Shown here in pieces: positions 26,195 through 34,482 of a DNA stretch of 64,000 bases. The position numbers and the translations under genes were made by a program. The notes below the pieces were generated by a model, which was not told the DNA's origin, searched no databases, and was given only the letters and a program-made list of their open reading frames with translations. The stretch's first letter is position 1. Every line of letters begins with the position of its first letter. The stretch is from [Clostridium] citroniae WAL-17108. Lineage in GTDB: Bacteria; Bacillota; Clostridia; Lachnospirales; Lachnospiraceae. The stretch is taken from contig NZ_JH376432.1 in NCBI RefSeq assembly GCF_000233455.1, positions 62,001-126,000 of the forward strand. Direction: 5' to 3'.

Positions 26195-27379
26195 TTATTT
26201 GTTTTTAATTACACTCATTGCTTCTATAAGATCCATCATATAAACCCTGCGTTTCCCCTCGTGGATGGAGTCAAAGGATACGCCTGTGCCGCTTGGATCC
26301 CACCTGCAGTGCAGGTCGCATCTTATATCCATAGAGGAAAGATGGGGGGAATAAAACCTGCCGACCACCATGCCCCTTTTGCTGTTTATATGGTACAAAT
26401 ACACAGGTCTGTATTGATCCCTGTCCTGATAACCATCTCCGATCAGCCACTGTCCATCCGGGGAATAACTGCAGTGAATGTCCTCATGGAATAACGCCCT
26501 GTCATAGACCGCATAATTCTGTGTCTCATCCTGCATTACATACAGTCCGTCCCCCTCTGCGCAGTCCCCGTAAAGCATCAGTTTCCCCTGTTTTCCCCAG
26601 TAGTAATGGGAAGCAAAGGTATAGGGACGGAGCTTGTAAATATTCCCGCCAAGATCGCTGGTCCCCAGTCCTGTCCGCCACATTCCGCCCGGCTCAGGGA
26701 AAAACCTTACCAAAAATAAAAAGCGGTCCGACTCCTGGTTAAAGGTAATGTGGTTGATAACGATCTTCCTGTCTATGTGATGTCCGTTCTCCCAGTTATA
26801 GATCCGGTCCAGCTGTGCATATGTAATAATCTGTTTTGCCTGCCCGCTCTCCATATCTACCAGGAATACCCCGTCTTCCTCAGGCGCATTTTGATCCTTC
26901 CAGGCATCCACTTCATTGCAGTATCCGTATCCGGCCCTGAAATCATATACGCGGTTCATATTAATGGACAAACCCCATTTCCCATCCGCAGATACATTGG
27001 CCAAGGGCCGTTGAAGCATGCGTTCCTTTTTGCTGTGGATATTCTTTACCACAGCCCGGTAGCCATGATCCGTATAAACATTATAGATAATCTCATCCGG
27101 ATTCACCGGATTCCACTGAAGCATTGCGCCCTGCTGGAAATTCCAGGACCTGGTTAACGCCACTGGACTGAATACACCGGTATCCATGTCCAGGCTCCCC
27201 AGTTCACATTCGTCCTCTCCAGTGGGAAGACGGTCCATAAACGGGACCCGGTGACATAGATGAAGCTTCCCGTCAGGGTGGAATGCCCTGTTGTCATAGT
27301 AGCCAAAAAAATACTGCCCCCCATCATCCGGGGAAATCCTCCGGACTTTGATATGATTTGCATCTAATATACCATTCAT
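26195..27379 (-). CDS. cytoplasmic beta-propeller protein, possibly a polysaccharide-lyase-like enzyme
   Basis: 394 aa without signal peptide. Repeated blade-like elements (FFGYYDNRAFHPDGKLHLC, CSYSPDGQWLIGDG, RCDLHCRWDPSGTGVSF) suggest a seven-bladed propeller. The arrangement recalls oligogalacturonate lyase (PL22) and ulvan-lyase propellers, but no catalytic residue can be assigned by eye. As first gene of the glucuronidase operon it may cleave or bind an imported uronic oligosaccharide. RBS AGGAGA precedes the ATG. A family search is decisive here. Confidence 0.55.
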   Translation of the reverse strand: MNGILDANHIKVRRISPDDGGQYFFGYYDNRAFHPDGKLHLCHRVPFMDRLPTGEDECELGSLDMDTGVFSPVALTRSWNFQQGAMLQWNPVNPDEIIYNVYTDHGYRAVVKNIHSKKERMLQRPLANVSADGKWGLSINMNRVYDFRAGYGYCNEVDAWKDQNAPEEDGVFLVDMESGQAKQIITYAQLDRIYNWENGHHIDRKIVINHITFNQESDRFLFLVRFFPEPGGMWRTGLGTSDLGGNIYKLRPYTFASHYYWGKQGKLMLYGDCAEGDGLYVMQDETQNYAVYDRALFHEDIHCSYSPDGQWLIGDGYQDRDQYRPVYLYHINSKRGMVVGRFYSPHLSSMDIRCDLHCRWDPSGTGVSFDSIHEGKRRVYMMDLIEAMSVIKNK

Positions 27380-27412
27380 TGTAAATTTCTCCTCTTTTTG
27401 GAGTTTTCAAAT

Positions 27413-27418
27413 ATTATA
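27413..27418 (-). promoter_or_regulatory. candidate -10 element of the glucuronidase operon
   Basis: TATAAT on the minus strand, 34 bases before the propeller gene start, without a recognisable -35. This fits an activator-dependent promoter, and the divergent AraC-type gene is the obvious activator. The gap 27380-27656 (277 bases) is otherwise AT-rich without an evident repeat. Confidence 0.4.
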
Positions 27419-27656
27419 CATTTCTCCCTTGACTTTCATATCTTTTTACCATAATATTAGTTTATACCATAAAACTCACCCTACATTTTATACATATTTT
27501 CTATGGATATCCATGTGTTTTTTATCTATATCACTACTATATAGTAATCTCCTTTGCATTTCAATTCACAATATACCCATAAAATTGTATATTCAGACCA
27601 TTTAATTTTTACAATTACTAACCCAAATCAGGAGATTATGTAAACGGAGGTCTTAT

Positions 27657-28463
27657 ATGGATAATTTCAGCATTGTAACAGGAGCCATGATCCAGCTCTC
27701 AAGTCCTTTCCGGCTGATCCATGTGATCAAACGCTTGCCGGACTTTCAGCTCCGCCCCCACAGCCACAACTTTTTTCACATTATATTTGTCACATCCGGT
27801 ACATTGGAAGTAGACATCAAGGGGAGTACCCACATTATACATGAGAACCATGCGGTCATACTCCCGCCCTATGTCCCGCATGCATTAAATTCCAAGAAGG
27901 GGTATTGCCAGATCGGCGTGGACATCTTTGACACGGAGGAAAATGATCTCTGCGCCCTTTTGAATCAGACCTTTCCCTCCGGTTTTTCCATTGTTAAGAT
28001 GCATCTGCTCCCCACCCATTTTGAGGAGATGATCAAGTCCGTGCGTGACCTGACTAAATTAAACCTGCTGAAACTTCAGAACAATGCAGAAGCCCTGGTG
28101 CTGTCTTTTATTGAACAGGCATCTGATACAGCGGACAAAAGCTTCAGGGACCGGTTCCTGGATATGATCGCCCATGATGATGGACTGACCTTCACCCTGC
28201 CCCAGATGTGTTCTTATCTGAACATCAGTAAAACCCATCTGGAACGTTTGGTCCATGATGAGTTTGAGTGCAGCGCTGTTGAGTATTATAATAAGCTGAA
28301 GATCATGAAAGCCTGCTTTCTACTCCAAAATTCCGAAAGTTCCATCCGGGATATCAGCGAAAAGCTGGGTTTTTATGATGAAAGCCACTTTACCCGTTTT
28401 TTCAAAAAAAGCATGGGCATTACACCGTCTAATTACCGCAATACTTCCAGAACACCTTTGTAG
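27657..28463 (+). CDS. AraC-family transcriptional regulator, glucuronide locus
   Basis: 268 aa. N-terminal cupin sensor (RPHSHNFFHIIFVTSGTLEVDI, then VILPPYVPHAL) and C-terminal double HTH, ending in the family signature ISEKLGFYDESHFTRFFKKSMGITPSNYR. The start is preceded by ACGGAGG. It is divergent from the propeller-ABC-glucuronidase operon and most likely activates it when the sugar binds. Confidence 0.9.
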   Translation: MDNFSIVTGAMIQLSSPFRLIHVIKRLPDFQLRPHSHNFFHIIFVTSGTLEVDIKGSTHIIHENHAVILPPYVPHALNSKKGYCQIGVDIFDTEENDLCALLNQTFPSGFSIVKMHLLPTHFEEMIKSVRDLTKLNLLKLQNNAEALVLSFIEQASDTADKSFRDRFLDMIAHDDGLTFTLPQMCSYLNISKTHLERLVHDEFECSAVEYYNKLKIMKACFLLQNSESSIRDISEKLGFYDESHFTRFFKKSMGITPSNYRNTSRTPL

Positions 28464-28584
28464 GACTATTGTTAGACAGCATTTACCCCACCCGCGGCGT
28501 ATCGCTTCAGAGACATTTTCCTTTCTGCCCAGTGCGATCTCTGCGGGGCATTTTTTCATAGGGCATTCCAGGGGGATTTTCAAT

Positions 28585-28629
28585 GATAAAAAAATCCATA
28601 CGGCACAGGATTCCCCATGCCGTATGGAT
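28585..28629 (-). terminator. terminator of the guanylate-kinase-like gene
   Basis: A perfect 12-bp stem (ATCCATACGGCA at 28594-28605 with 28618-28629) begins directly after the stop codon at 28630 and is followed by seven T on the minus strand. It closes the flaR-decarboxylase-kinase unit. Confidence 0.85.
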
Positions 28630-29226
28630 CTATTTCCCACTCCCCATAAACATCCCAATATCATCAATGATCTCTTTCAGACAATCTTCCAACACCACGT
28701 TCTGGTACCATTTTTCAATTCCGCACCGTTCCAGGTTTTCCAGCTTAAAATCTTCCTCATCCGCCAGGAATCTGCGGCACATTTCCCTGTACCGCGGCAC
28801 CTTCTGCTGTTCTTCCCGCTCCAGGGCCCGCCTCAGTCTCAGCCCGTCTTCCACGTGAATGTAGAGGGGGACCAGTGCCTCCGCCCCGTAAAACAGGCGC
28901 ATTTTTTCGTAGGACTCCAGAGTACCCATGACCAGGTAGAAACCATGTTCCAGATCGATCTGCCCGTCATCCACTGTAAAATAGTTCCATGGCCCATACA
29001 CCGTATCATAGGTCCTGCACTCGATCAGAGTACCATTTTCCCGGCACTGCTCCAACCGACCGTCATCCACAAAGAAATATTCCACGCCATCTGTTTCCCC
29101 GTCCCGGATGGGGCGGGTGGTATACATACGCACGGTCTTAAGCTCCGGCATCCTGGCATGAAGCTGCTTGTATATGGTATCTTTTCCCGATGCGCTTTTT
29201 CCCATTACATAAAATATCTTTCCCAT
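28630..29226 (-). CDS. guanylate kinase-like protein
   Basis: 198 aa. Walker A loop GKSASGKDT near residues 9-17, then YTTRPIRDGETDGVEYFFVDD, the GMP-binding signature of guanylate kinases. The sequence after that is less typical: LECRTYDTVYGPWNYFTVDDGQ still resembles the Tyr-Gly-containing GMP site. It is probably a nucleotide or related kinase rather than the housekeeping Gmk; a separate gmk is expected elsewhere. It follows the Orn/Lys/Arg decarboxylase gene by 42 bases, an arrangement common in Lachnospiraceae next to holB. Confidence 0.75.
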   Translation of the reverse strand: MGKIFYVMGKSASGKDTIYKQLHARMPELKTVRMYTTRPIRDGETDGVEYFFVDDGRLEQCRENGTLIECRTYDTVYGPWNYFTVDDGQIDLEHGFYLVMGTLESYEKMRLFYGAEALVPLYIHVEDGLRLRRALEREEQQKVPRYREMCRRFLADEEDFKLENLERCGIEKWYQNVVLEDCLKEIIDDIGMFMGSGK

Positions 29227-29268
29227 TTCATTCTCCGTCTTTATATTCAGTACTTTTACTGTCCCATA

Positions 29269-30882
29269 TCAGTCTGTTGTTTTCACTGCCTTCAAATACG
29301 TCAGTTCCTGGTCCTCAGGCCCCTGCACCGGCAGCTTTTTATCCATATATTCCAATATGATATCCAATGCCCGCCTGCTGATCCATTCCCCCGGCGCCAC
29401 AATGGGGATACCCGGCGGATAGATATAAATAAATTCCCCGGAAATGCATCCGGCACTGTCCTTCAGCTTTACGTCATGCAGTTCCCCGTCCATGGCATCT
29501 GCTATGGTCATGGCCGTGTCGCTCCGCATACTGTATACACTGCTGATCGTAGTGTCCCAGGATACCGGTTTCAACCGGCTGTCAATCTCACACAGGGCGT
29601 CCCCCAGCCGGCTGAGCCCCTGGTCATTGTCCATGACCGTGCTGATGGCTGTCACATAATCCGCACCGCACATCTCCATCTCCAGCCTGTACACCCTTCT
29701 CAGTATATCATCCAGCATGGCGCCTGTAAAACAGGGAAGGGAGTCGCTGCCCGGCCCGGCTCCTGACACGATGCCTGGTCCTCTCCCTTGGCCGCTCCCC
29801 GGTCCGTTATCCCCCCTGTTTATTCCGCTGTTTATTCCGCTCTTTTCCCAGCCGGTCGCATCCGCCAGCGAAGTCCCTCTGGTAGATAGTACGATCTTGG
29901 AACAGTCCAGGTCAAATATACCGCTGGTTCCCTTCAGGTCCAGACCCGCAAGGCGCAGGCATTTAAGGCCCGAAAGCCTCTGCCTCAGCGTTCCAAGCCT
30001 CTGGCTGTATGGTTCCAGGTCCATGTGCTCCATCTGATAGATACTGTTCTCAATACTGGCCATCAGCACATAGGAGGGACTGGTGGTCTGCACCATGTGA
30101 ATATAGCGGTCGATCTTTTGTGCATTGGCATAGCAGCCTCCCTCCGGCCGGTTGTTCTTAATATGAAGCAGTGCGGTCTGGGTCAGGCTGGGCATGGTTT
30201 TGTGCACACTCTGGATCACCACATCCGCTCCCAGATCCAGGGCGGAACACGGGAACATTTCCCCATACCTGAAATGTGCGCCGTGGGCCTCGTCCACAAT
30301 AAGCGGAAGCCCTGCCTGGTGGACCACCTGGGCAATTCCTCTGATATCCGACACCACGCCGTCATAGGTGGGTGAAACGATGAGAACCGCCTTGGTATCC
30401 ATGTACCGCCTTAGCATCTGATCCACATCCTGGGGCGTAATCCCTCCCTGTATCCCCAATCCGGGAACCTCCTGTGGATAAACGTAGGACGCTTTCAGCT
30501 GGTTTAAAAAGATTCCATGATACACGGCCTTATGGCAGTTCCTGCTCACCAGGATCCGGCCGCCTCTTGGAACCGTTCCGCATATGGCCGACAGAATACC
30601 GCTGCTGCTGCCGTTTACAAGGTAATACGTCCTGTCCGCACCGTATACACCGGCCGCCCATTCCATGGATCGTTTCAGTATTCCTTCCGGATGGTGGAGA
30701 TTATCAAATCCGTCAATCTCCGTTATATCCACTGTAAAGGGATCCGGGAATCCCATGCTTCCGGTCCGCTTATGGCCGGGCATGTGGAATGGGTACATAT
30801 TGGTTTTCCCATACCTTACCAGGCGGTTGACCAGCAGGTCTTCCCTTTGCATTTCCCTTTGCGTTATCTTTTTCATTTCCAT
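29269..30882 (-). CDS. Orn/Lys/Arg decarboxylase-type PLP enzyme (YaaO-like)
   Basis: 537 aa, fold-type I PLP enzyme. Early motif FHMPGHKRTG, PLP-ring Asp in DEAHGAHFRYG, and the Schiff-base lysine in SVHKTMPSLTQ. C-terminal decarboxylase domain from about 400 with YPPGIPIVAPGE. An unusual Gly/Ser/Asn-rich stretch of about 35 residues (around 347-382) sits between the two domains. Members decarboxylate lysine, ornithine or arginine; substrate not assignable. In Bacillus yaaO lies just upstream of tmk-holB. The first ten bases overlap the preceding gene. Confidence 0.85.
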   Translation of the reverse strand: MEMKKITQREMQREDLLVNRLVRYGKTNMYPFHMPGHKRTGSMGFPDPFTVDITEIDGFDNLHHPEGILKRSMEWAAGVYGADRTYYLVNGSSSGILSAICGTVPRGGRILVSRNCHKAVYHGIFLNQLKASYVYPQEVPGLGIQGGITPQDVDQMLRRYMDTKAVLIVSPTYDGVVSDIRGIAQVVHQAGLPLIVDEAHGAHFRYGEMFPCSALDLGADVVIQSVHKTMPSLTQTALLHIKNNRPEGGCYANAQKIDRYIHMVQTTSPSYVLMASIENSIYQMEHMDLEPYSQRLGTLRQRLSGLKCLRLAGLDLKGTSGIFDLDCSKIVLSTRGTSLADATGWEKSGINSGINRGDNGPGSGQGRGPGIVSGAGPGSDSLPCFTGAMLDDILRRVYRLEMEMCGADYVTAISTVMDNDQGLSRLGDALCEIDSRLKPVSWDTTISSVYSMRSDTAMTIADAMDGELHDVKLKDSAGCISGEFIYIYPPGIPIVAPGEWISRRALDIILEYMDKKLPVQGPEDQELTYLKAVKTTD

Positions 30883-31415
30883 GCTTTTAACCTGCTTCTG
30901 GGTGCCAGACGGATCAGGCTGTCCGACATCTCTTTATGATTCCTGATGACCAGTGTCTTTTCAGGATAACATTCCTGTATCTCCCTGTACCTATTCTTAT
31001 ATTTCCGGCTTCTTCCATTCCTCAGGATCCACATGAGGAATGGAAGATCCATCTTTTCCTCACATCCGTCCGCAATGGAATCCCTCACCCTGCCCCGGTA
31101 CATTACATAGCGGCGCATGGCCTGCCACAGACAGATCCTTCTGGGAAAATCCATGAACACGATCAGATTCGCCTCCTTCAGTCTCCGCTCCTGGCACAGA
31201 CCGGAATAATTTCCGTCAATGATCCATCCGTTCTCCCCGTTCTCATCCAAAAAACCGGAGATGGTCCGCCTGGCATCCTCAGGATCGCGCTCCCTCCATC
31301 CGGGTTCAAAATTGATCCTGTCCAGATGCAGGACCGGGCACTGGTAGATCCGGCCCAGTTTCTTGGCCAGTGTGGACTTGCCGGAACCGCTGTATCCTAT
31401 AACTGCAACCTTCAT
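30873..31415 (-). CDS. P-loop kinase-like protein (FlaR/adenylate kinase-like)
   Basis: 180 aa from the ATG at 31415, which sits seven bases after GGGAGG; an ATG two codons upstream overlaps the RBS. Walker A loop GYSGSGKST, then HLDRINFEPGW and IIDGNYSG, hallmarks of the DNA-topology-modulation/FlaR group of adenylate-kinase-like proteins. The biochemical role of this group is poorly known. It overlaps the decarboxylase gene by ten bases, so the two are translationally coupled. Confidence 0.75.
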   Translation of the reverse strand: MKVAVIGYSGSGKSTLAKKLGRIYQCPVLHLDRINFEPGWRERDPEDARRTISGFLDENGENGWIIDGNYSGLCQERRLKEANLIVFMDFPRRICLWQAMRRYVMYRGRVRDSIADGCEEKMDLPFLMWILRNGRSRKYKNRYREIQECYPEKTLVIRNHKEMSDSLIRLAPRSRLKAWK

Positions 31416-31632
31416 TCCCATACCTCCCTGTGTGACATGATCCGATCAAGCGTTTATTACCATATCATAGTATACATGAAAACCCATTGGATTCAAAGAG
31501 TTTTAATCAATAAACAGCGCCGTCCACTGACGTTACCCTTAATAAACAAGGGAACGCAGGTAAACGGCATAATAAATATGGGCGTCACTGCTCACAAGTA
31601 CGGGGACCCTGTATTTCTTGCACAATGACAGC

Positions 31633-31918
31633 ATGGCCAAAAATTCCGATGACGGTATTTCCAGCAAATCAGACCACAAGATCATGGAATATCTTCTCCG
31701 CAACAAAGAACAGCTGTCTTACGTCACCATAGAAGACCTGACAGAGGCGCTTCACATCAGCCCCTCAGCCACTGGACCATAGAGAATCAGAAGCGCCCAT
31801 GGCCCTCCTGGATATCCTCATTTTAACCCTGATGCACCAGCAGACCGGAAGCGTTGACAGCAGCCGGTATCTGGAAAGCCTTCGGGCCAGGTATGCATCC
31901 CTTATAAAGCGTTAACGG
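31633..31918 (+). pseudogene. remnant of an RpiR/MurR-type regulator
   Basis: Two fragments remain. From the ATG at 31633 a frame of 49 codons encodes an RpiR-like N-terminal HTH (DHKIMEYLLRNKEQ, then YVTIEDLTEALHISPSAT) and stops at a TAG at 31780. Immediately after, another frame (about 31787-31918) encodes a tail like the end of the SIS domain (LLDILILTLMHQQTG, then YLESLRARY) and ends in TAA. The sugar-binding middle, about 180 residues, is deleted. No convincing RBS is seen. Confidence 0.7.
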
Positions 31919-31930
31919 TTCTGAAGGTTG

Positions 31931-31963
31931 AAAAAGGGAAAACCGTTTCTCTCCGGTTTTCCC
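31931..31963 (-). terminator. terminator of the DUF4173 operon
   Basis: GGGAAAACCG (31936-31945) pairs with CGGTTTTCCC (31954-31963); on the minus strand the stem is followed by TTTTT. It lies ten bases past the stop codon. Confidence 0.8.
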
Positions 31964-31972
31964 CCTCGATCA

Positions 31973-33535
31973 TTACTCCTGCACCTGCACCCACAGCTTT
32001 CTTGCCTTCAGCGCAGAGAAATTACAGGTTCTAAGCCCCATGGCTCCATTGTCAACATAATCATATATGCAGGCGTACCTGCGCAGGAGTTCATCCCTTT
32101 TTTCCAGGTCCTTAAGACCGGCCACCGCAGGCGCGGCATCCGATGACAGCGCGGCAAAGTATCCCAGACCTTCCTCCCCCTGGCACGCACCGTGCTCCAC
32201 ATTGTATCGTGCAATGACATAGTCTGGTTTTATCCATGCAAATCCCAGATAAAATACGCTTATGGCCACCAGGCAGAAACGGAACAGCGGGAATGCGCGG
32301 TTAAATATCAGCAGCACCACACCTGCCATCAGAACCACCAGCATGGCCAGAAACCACAGTACCAGCACCCGCAGAAACGTGAGATGGTACTGCTGTACAT
32401 AAAGCATCATCCTGTATACTGCCGATGCGATCATCACGTAGGTACAAAGGCTGACCACCAGAAGTATGGCTTTTAGCAGGACATGTTCCCTGCAATATTT
32501 AATGCACATCAAAACCATGACCAGGTTTAGGACCGCCACAAACAAAAGCTGGAAAAATCCCTGTCTTGCATAGTCCGAATAGGTCATCCCCCAGGGCAGG
32601 CTCCCCCGCCCCATGAACAGATATACGATCTGAATGCCGCAGAATACCAGATAAACGGCTGCGATCATGGACATGAAGCTGATGGCAGCCACAGGGGAAC
32701 AGCACTGCCTGTCAGCCGTATCATCGCTTATTTCCCCGGCCCACGCGCTGCATACCAGGCAGTACAGGGTAAGTGTCCATGCAACGGCCTGAAGCGTCAC
32801 AGGAAACAGGGTGAACGGGTTTAAAAATTCCTCTATGACCGTATCCAGCATATTCTGGAATACCATATCCGCACTGGCAAGCAGAAGGCTGAGGATGATC
32901 ATGGCAGGGACCGCCGCACACACGCCTGCCAGGAGCCTTAACACAGTCCTGTATTTCCTGCTTTTAATGGATCTGATAAAATGGATCAGATGGGTAAAGG
33001 GACAATATATCATACTCAGCGCCTGGGCCAGATAGATAAGGATGGATGTAACATATTTTCCCACATTCCATTTCCCGTCCTCATGGAACTGGTGGAGGAT
33101 AAAGATACAGAACAGCAGCACCATGGCAAGACGGTTCATATGATACCCCACCACTACATTGGTGGTAAAACAGGTGGACAGCCCGATCAAGAAGGTTACT
33201 GCCCCCAGGAACAGGGATCCTTTTTTGATCTTCACCTTTATCCTTTTTAGCACAAGGAATATGACACCGTAGGAAACCGCGGCAAACACAGGAACGGCAA
33301 TCCCCAGCGGGTTGTGATACAAGCAAAAGCTGGCCATGATTCCATAAGCAATACTGAGAATGCCCAAAAATCCAAAATCATTTCCCAGTTCCCTAAGCCT
33401 CACTTCCCGCCTGGACAGCGCACGCCGGTCCGCCATAGATACCTGCCCGCCTGCATATCCGCCCTCCCGCCCCTCTGCCGCATCTGCCTGCCCCTGCACC
33501 GGGGGCGTCTTTTGTATCAGAATCTCATCATACAT
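31973..33535 (-). CDS. DUF4153/DUF4173-type polytopic membrane protein
   Basis: 520 aa from the ATG at 33535, nine bases after AAGGAG; the frame opens nine codons earlier. A soluble N-terminal 50 residues, then about eleven to twelve membrane segments. The stretch TYSDYARQGFFQLLFVAVLNL is the hallmark of the DUF4173 group. Function unknown. The start overlaps the end of the small HTH gene by eight bases, so the HTH protein, this protein and the DUF2975 protein form one unit, likely a membrane module under its own repressor. Confidence 0.75.
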   Translation of the reverse strand: MYDEILIQKTPPVQGQADAAEGREGGYAGGQVSMADRRALSRREVRLRELGNDFGFLGILSIAYGIMASFCLYHNPLGIAVPVFAAVSYGVIFLVLKRIKVKIKKGSLFLGAVTFLIGLSTCFTTNVVVGYHMNRLAMVLLFCIFILHQFHEDGKWNVGKYVTSILIYLAQALSMIYCPFTHLIHFIRSIKSRKYRTVLRLLAGVCAAVPAMIILSLLLASADMVFQNMLDTVIEEFLNPFTLFPVTLQAVAWTLTLYCLVCSAWAGEISDDTADRQCCSPVAAISFMSMIAAVYLVFCGIQIVYLFMGRGSLPWGMTYSDYARQGFFQLLFVAVLNLVMVLMCIKYCREHVLLKAILLVVSLCTYVMIASAVYRMMLYVQQYHLTFLRVLVLWFLAMLVVLMAGVVLLIFNRAFPLFRFCLVAISVFYLGFAWIKPDYVIARYNVEHGACQGEEGLGYFAALSSDAAPAVAGLKDLEKRDELLRRYACIYDYVDNGAMGLRTCNFSALKARKLWVQVQE

Positions 33536-33755
33536 CAGGGTCATCTCCTTTCTCAGGTTCATATATGAGTATATCCCCGGGCTGGCAGTCCAGCGCCCTG
33601 CAGATTGCCTCCAGGGTAGAAAAGCGGACCGCCTTTGCCTTGTTATTCTTAAGGATGGACAGGTTTGCCATGGTGATATCCACCTCTGCAGCCAATTCCT
33701 TAAGACCTTTTTTTCGTTTGGCCATCATAACGTCCAGATTAATCACAATTCCCAT
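33528..33755 (-). CDS. small Cro/C1-type HTH regulator
   Basis: 75 aa: a bare HTH of the YozG/HTH_26 kind (KKGLKELAAEVDITMANLSILKNNKAKAVRFSTLEAICRALDCQPGDIL). This protein is typically encoded beside DUF2975 membrane proteins, as here. It lies 15 bases after the DUF2975 gene and overlaps the DUF4173 gene. Probably autoregulates from the inverted repeat at 34281-34321. Confidence 0.9.
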   Translation of the reverse strand: MGIVINLDVMMAKRKKGLKELAAEVDITMANLSILKNNKAKAVRFSTLEAICRALDCQPGDILIYEPEKGDDPDV

Positions 33756-33770
33756 GATATCCCTACCTTC

Positions 33771-34217
33771 CTATATAGTCAGATCATTTTCCTCTTTTAA
33801 CCGAACCGCCTGCTCAAATACCTGGCACAGCACAAAACAGAACAGTCCTGCAATGGAAAATACAATGATCACAACAGCCGTGGCCGGGGTGGTTGCCAAA
33901 GGAAGCCTGACCAGGGACAGGGCCGCCAGGAAAAAGCTTAACTTTCCTATACGCTTCAGGGAATCGGCATTTTCCATCACAAAAGCGCGGTCCGCCAGCA
34001 CTGTGTCAAACATCTTCCTCAGCTCTAGCACGATCAGAAGACAGAGGATTCCGGAGCCAATATACAGGATACACTGGGGTATATAGTGGATCCGGAAGGA
34101 CTCCATATACTTCCCCACATAACGAAAAATCACGGGAATCCCCAGGGTAACCCCAAAACCGCCATAAAACATTACGTCCAACAACCATTTGGTAAACCGA
34201 ACAAGACGAGTATTCAT
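33771..34217 (-). CDS. DUF2975-domain membrane protein
   Basis: 148 aa with four hydrophobic segments and the motif LELRKMFDTVLADRAFVMENADSLKRIG that marks DUF2975 proteins. Function unknown; always found with a small HTH regulator. First gene of the three-gene minus-strand unit. Confidence 0.85.
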   Translation of the reverse strand: MNTRLVRFTKWLLDVMFYGGFGVTLGIPVIFRYVGKYMESFRIHYIPQCILYIGSGILCLLIVLELRKMFDTVLADRAFVMENADSLKRIGKLSFFLAALSLVRLPLATTPATAVVIIVFSIAGLFCFVLCQVFEQAVRLKEENDLTI

Positions 34218-34280
34218 ACCACATCCACCTTCCTAATATCATTATCTACAGTATTCACTATAGCACCTAAATTATTAATT

Positions 34281-34321
34281 ATCAATATTATTTTATCGTT
34301 TATCAATAAATTAATATTGAT
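34281..34321. promoter_or_regulatory. inverted repeat, probable HTH operator
   Basis: ATCAATATTA (34281-34290) and TAATATTGAT (34312-34321) are exact inverted copies 21 bases apart, with a further TATCAATAAA between them. They lie 64 to 104 bases before the DUF2975 start in very AT-rich DNA. Confidence 0.5.
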
Positions 34322-34346
34322 TGTAGATAAATATTAAGAATTATGT

Positions 34347-34387
34347 AAAAAACCGCTGTATGTTGTTCCAACAACATACATACGCGG
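34347..34387 (-). terminator. minus-strand terminator-like hairpin in a divergent gap
   Basis: GTATGTTGTT (34358-34367) pairs with AACAACATAC (34370-34379), with outer CCGC/GCGG pairs, and six T follow on the minus strand. It lies upstream of the DUF2975 operon, where no minus-strand gene ends, so it either attenuates that operon or ends an unannotated transcript antisense to the ferredoxin-gene leader. Confidence 0.6.
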
Positions 34388-34482
34388 CCTTCCATGGTAT
34401 ACTTATGTCAGAAAAACAAACGATTATCTTACCATCAGTGGTTAAGGGTACCATCATTAAATAAAAAACAGGAGGATCTATT

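Noticed and set aside
28375..29766. Plus-strand open frame of about 463 codons opposite the guanylate-kinase-like and decarboxylase genes
   Set aside because: Its translation is Cys/His/Pro/Phe-rich and low in motifs, there is no RBS, and the minus strand encodes two clear enzymes over the same bases.
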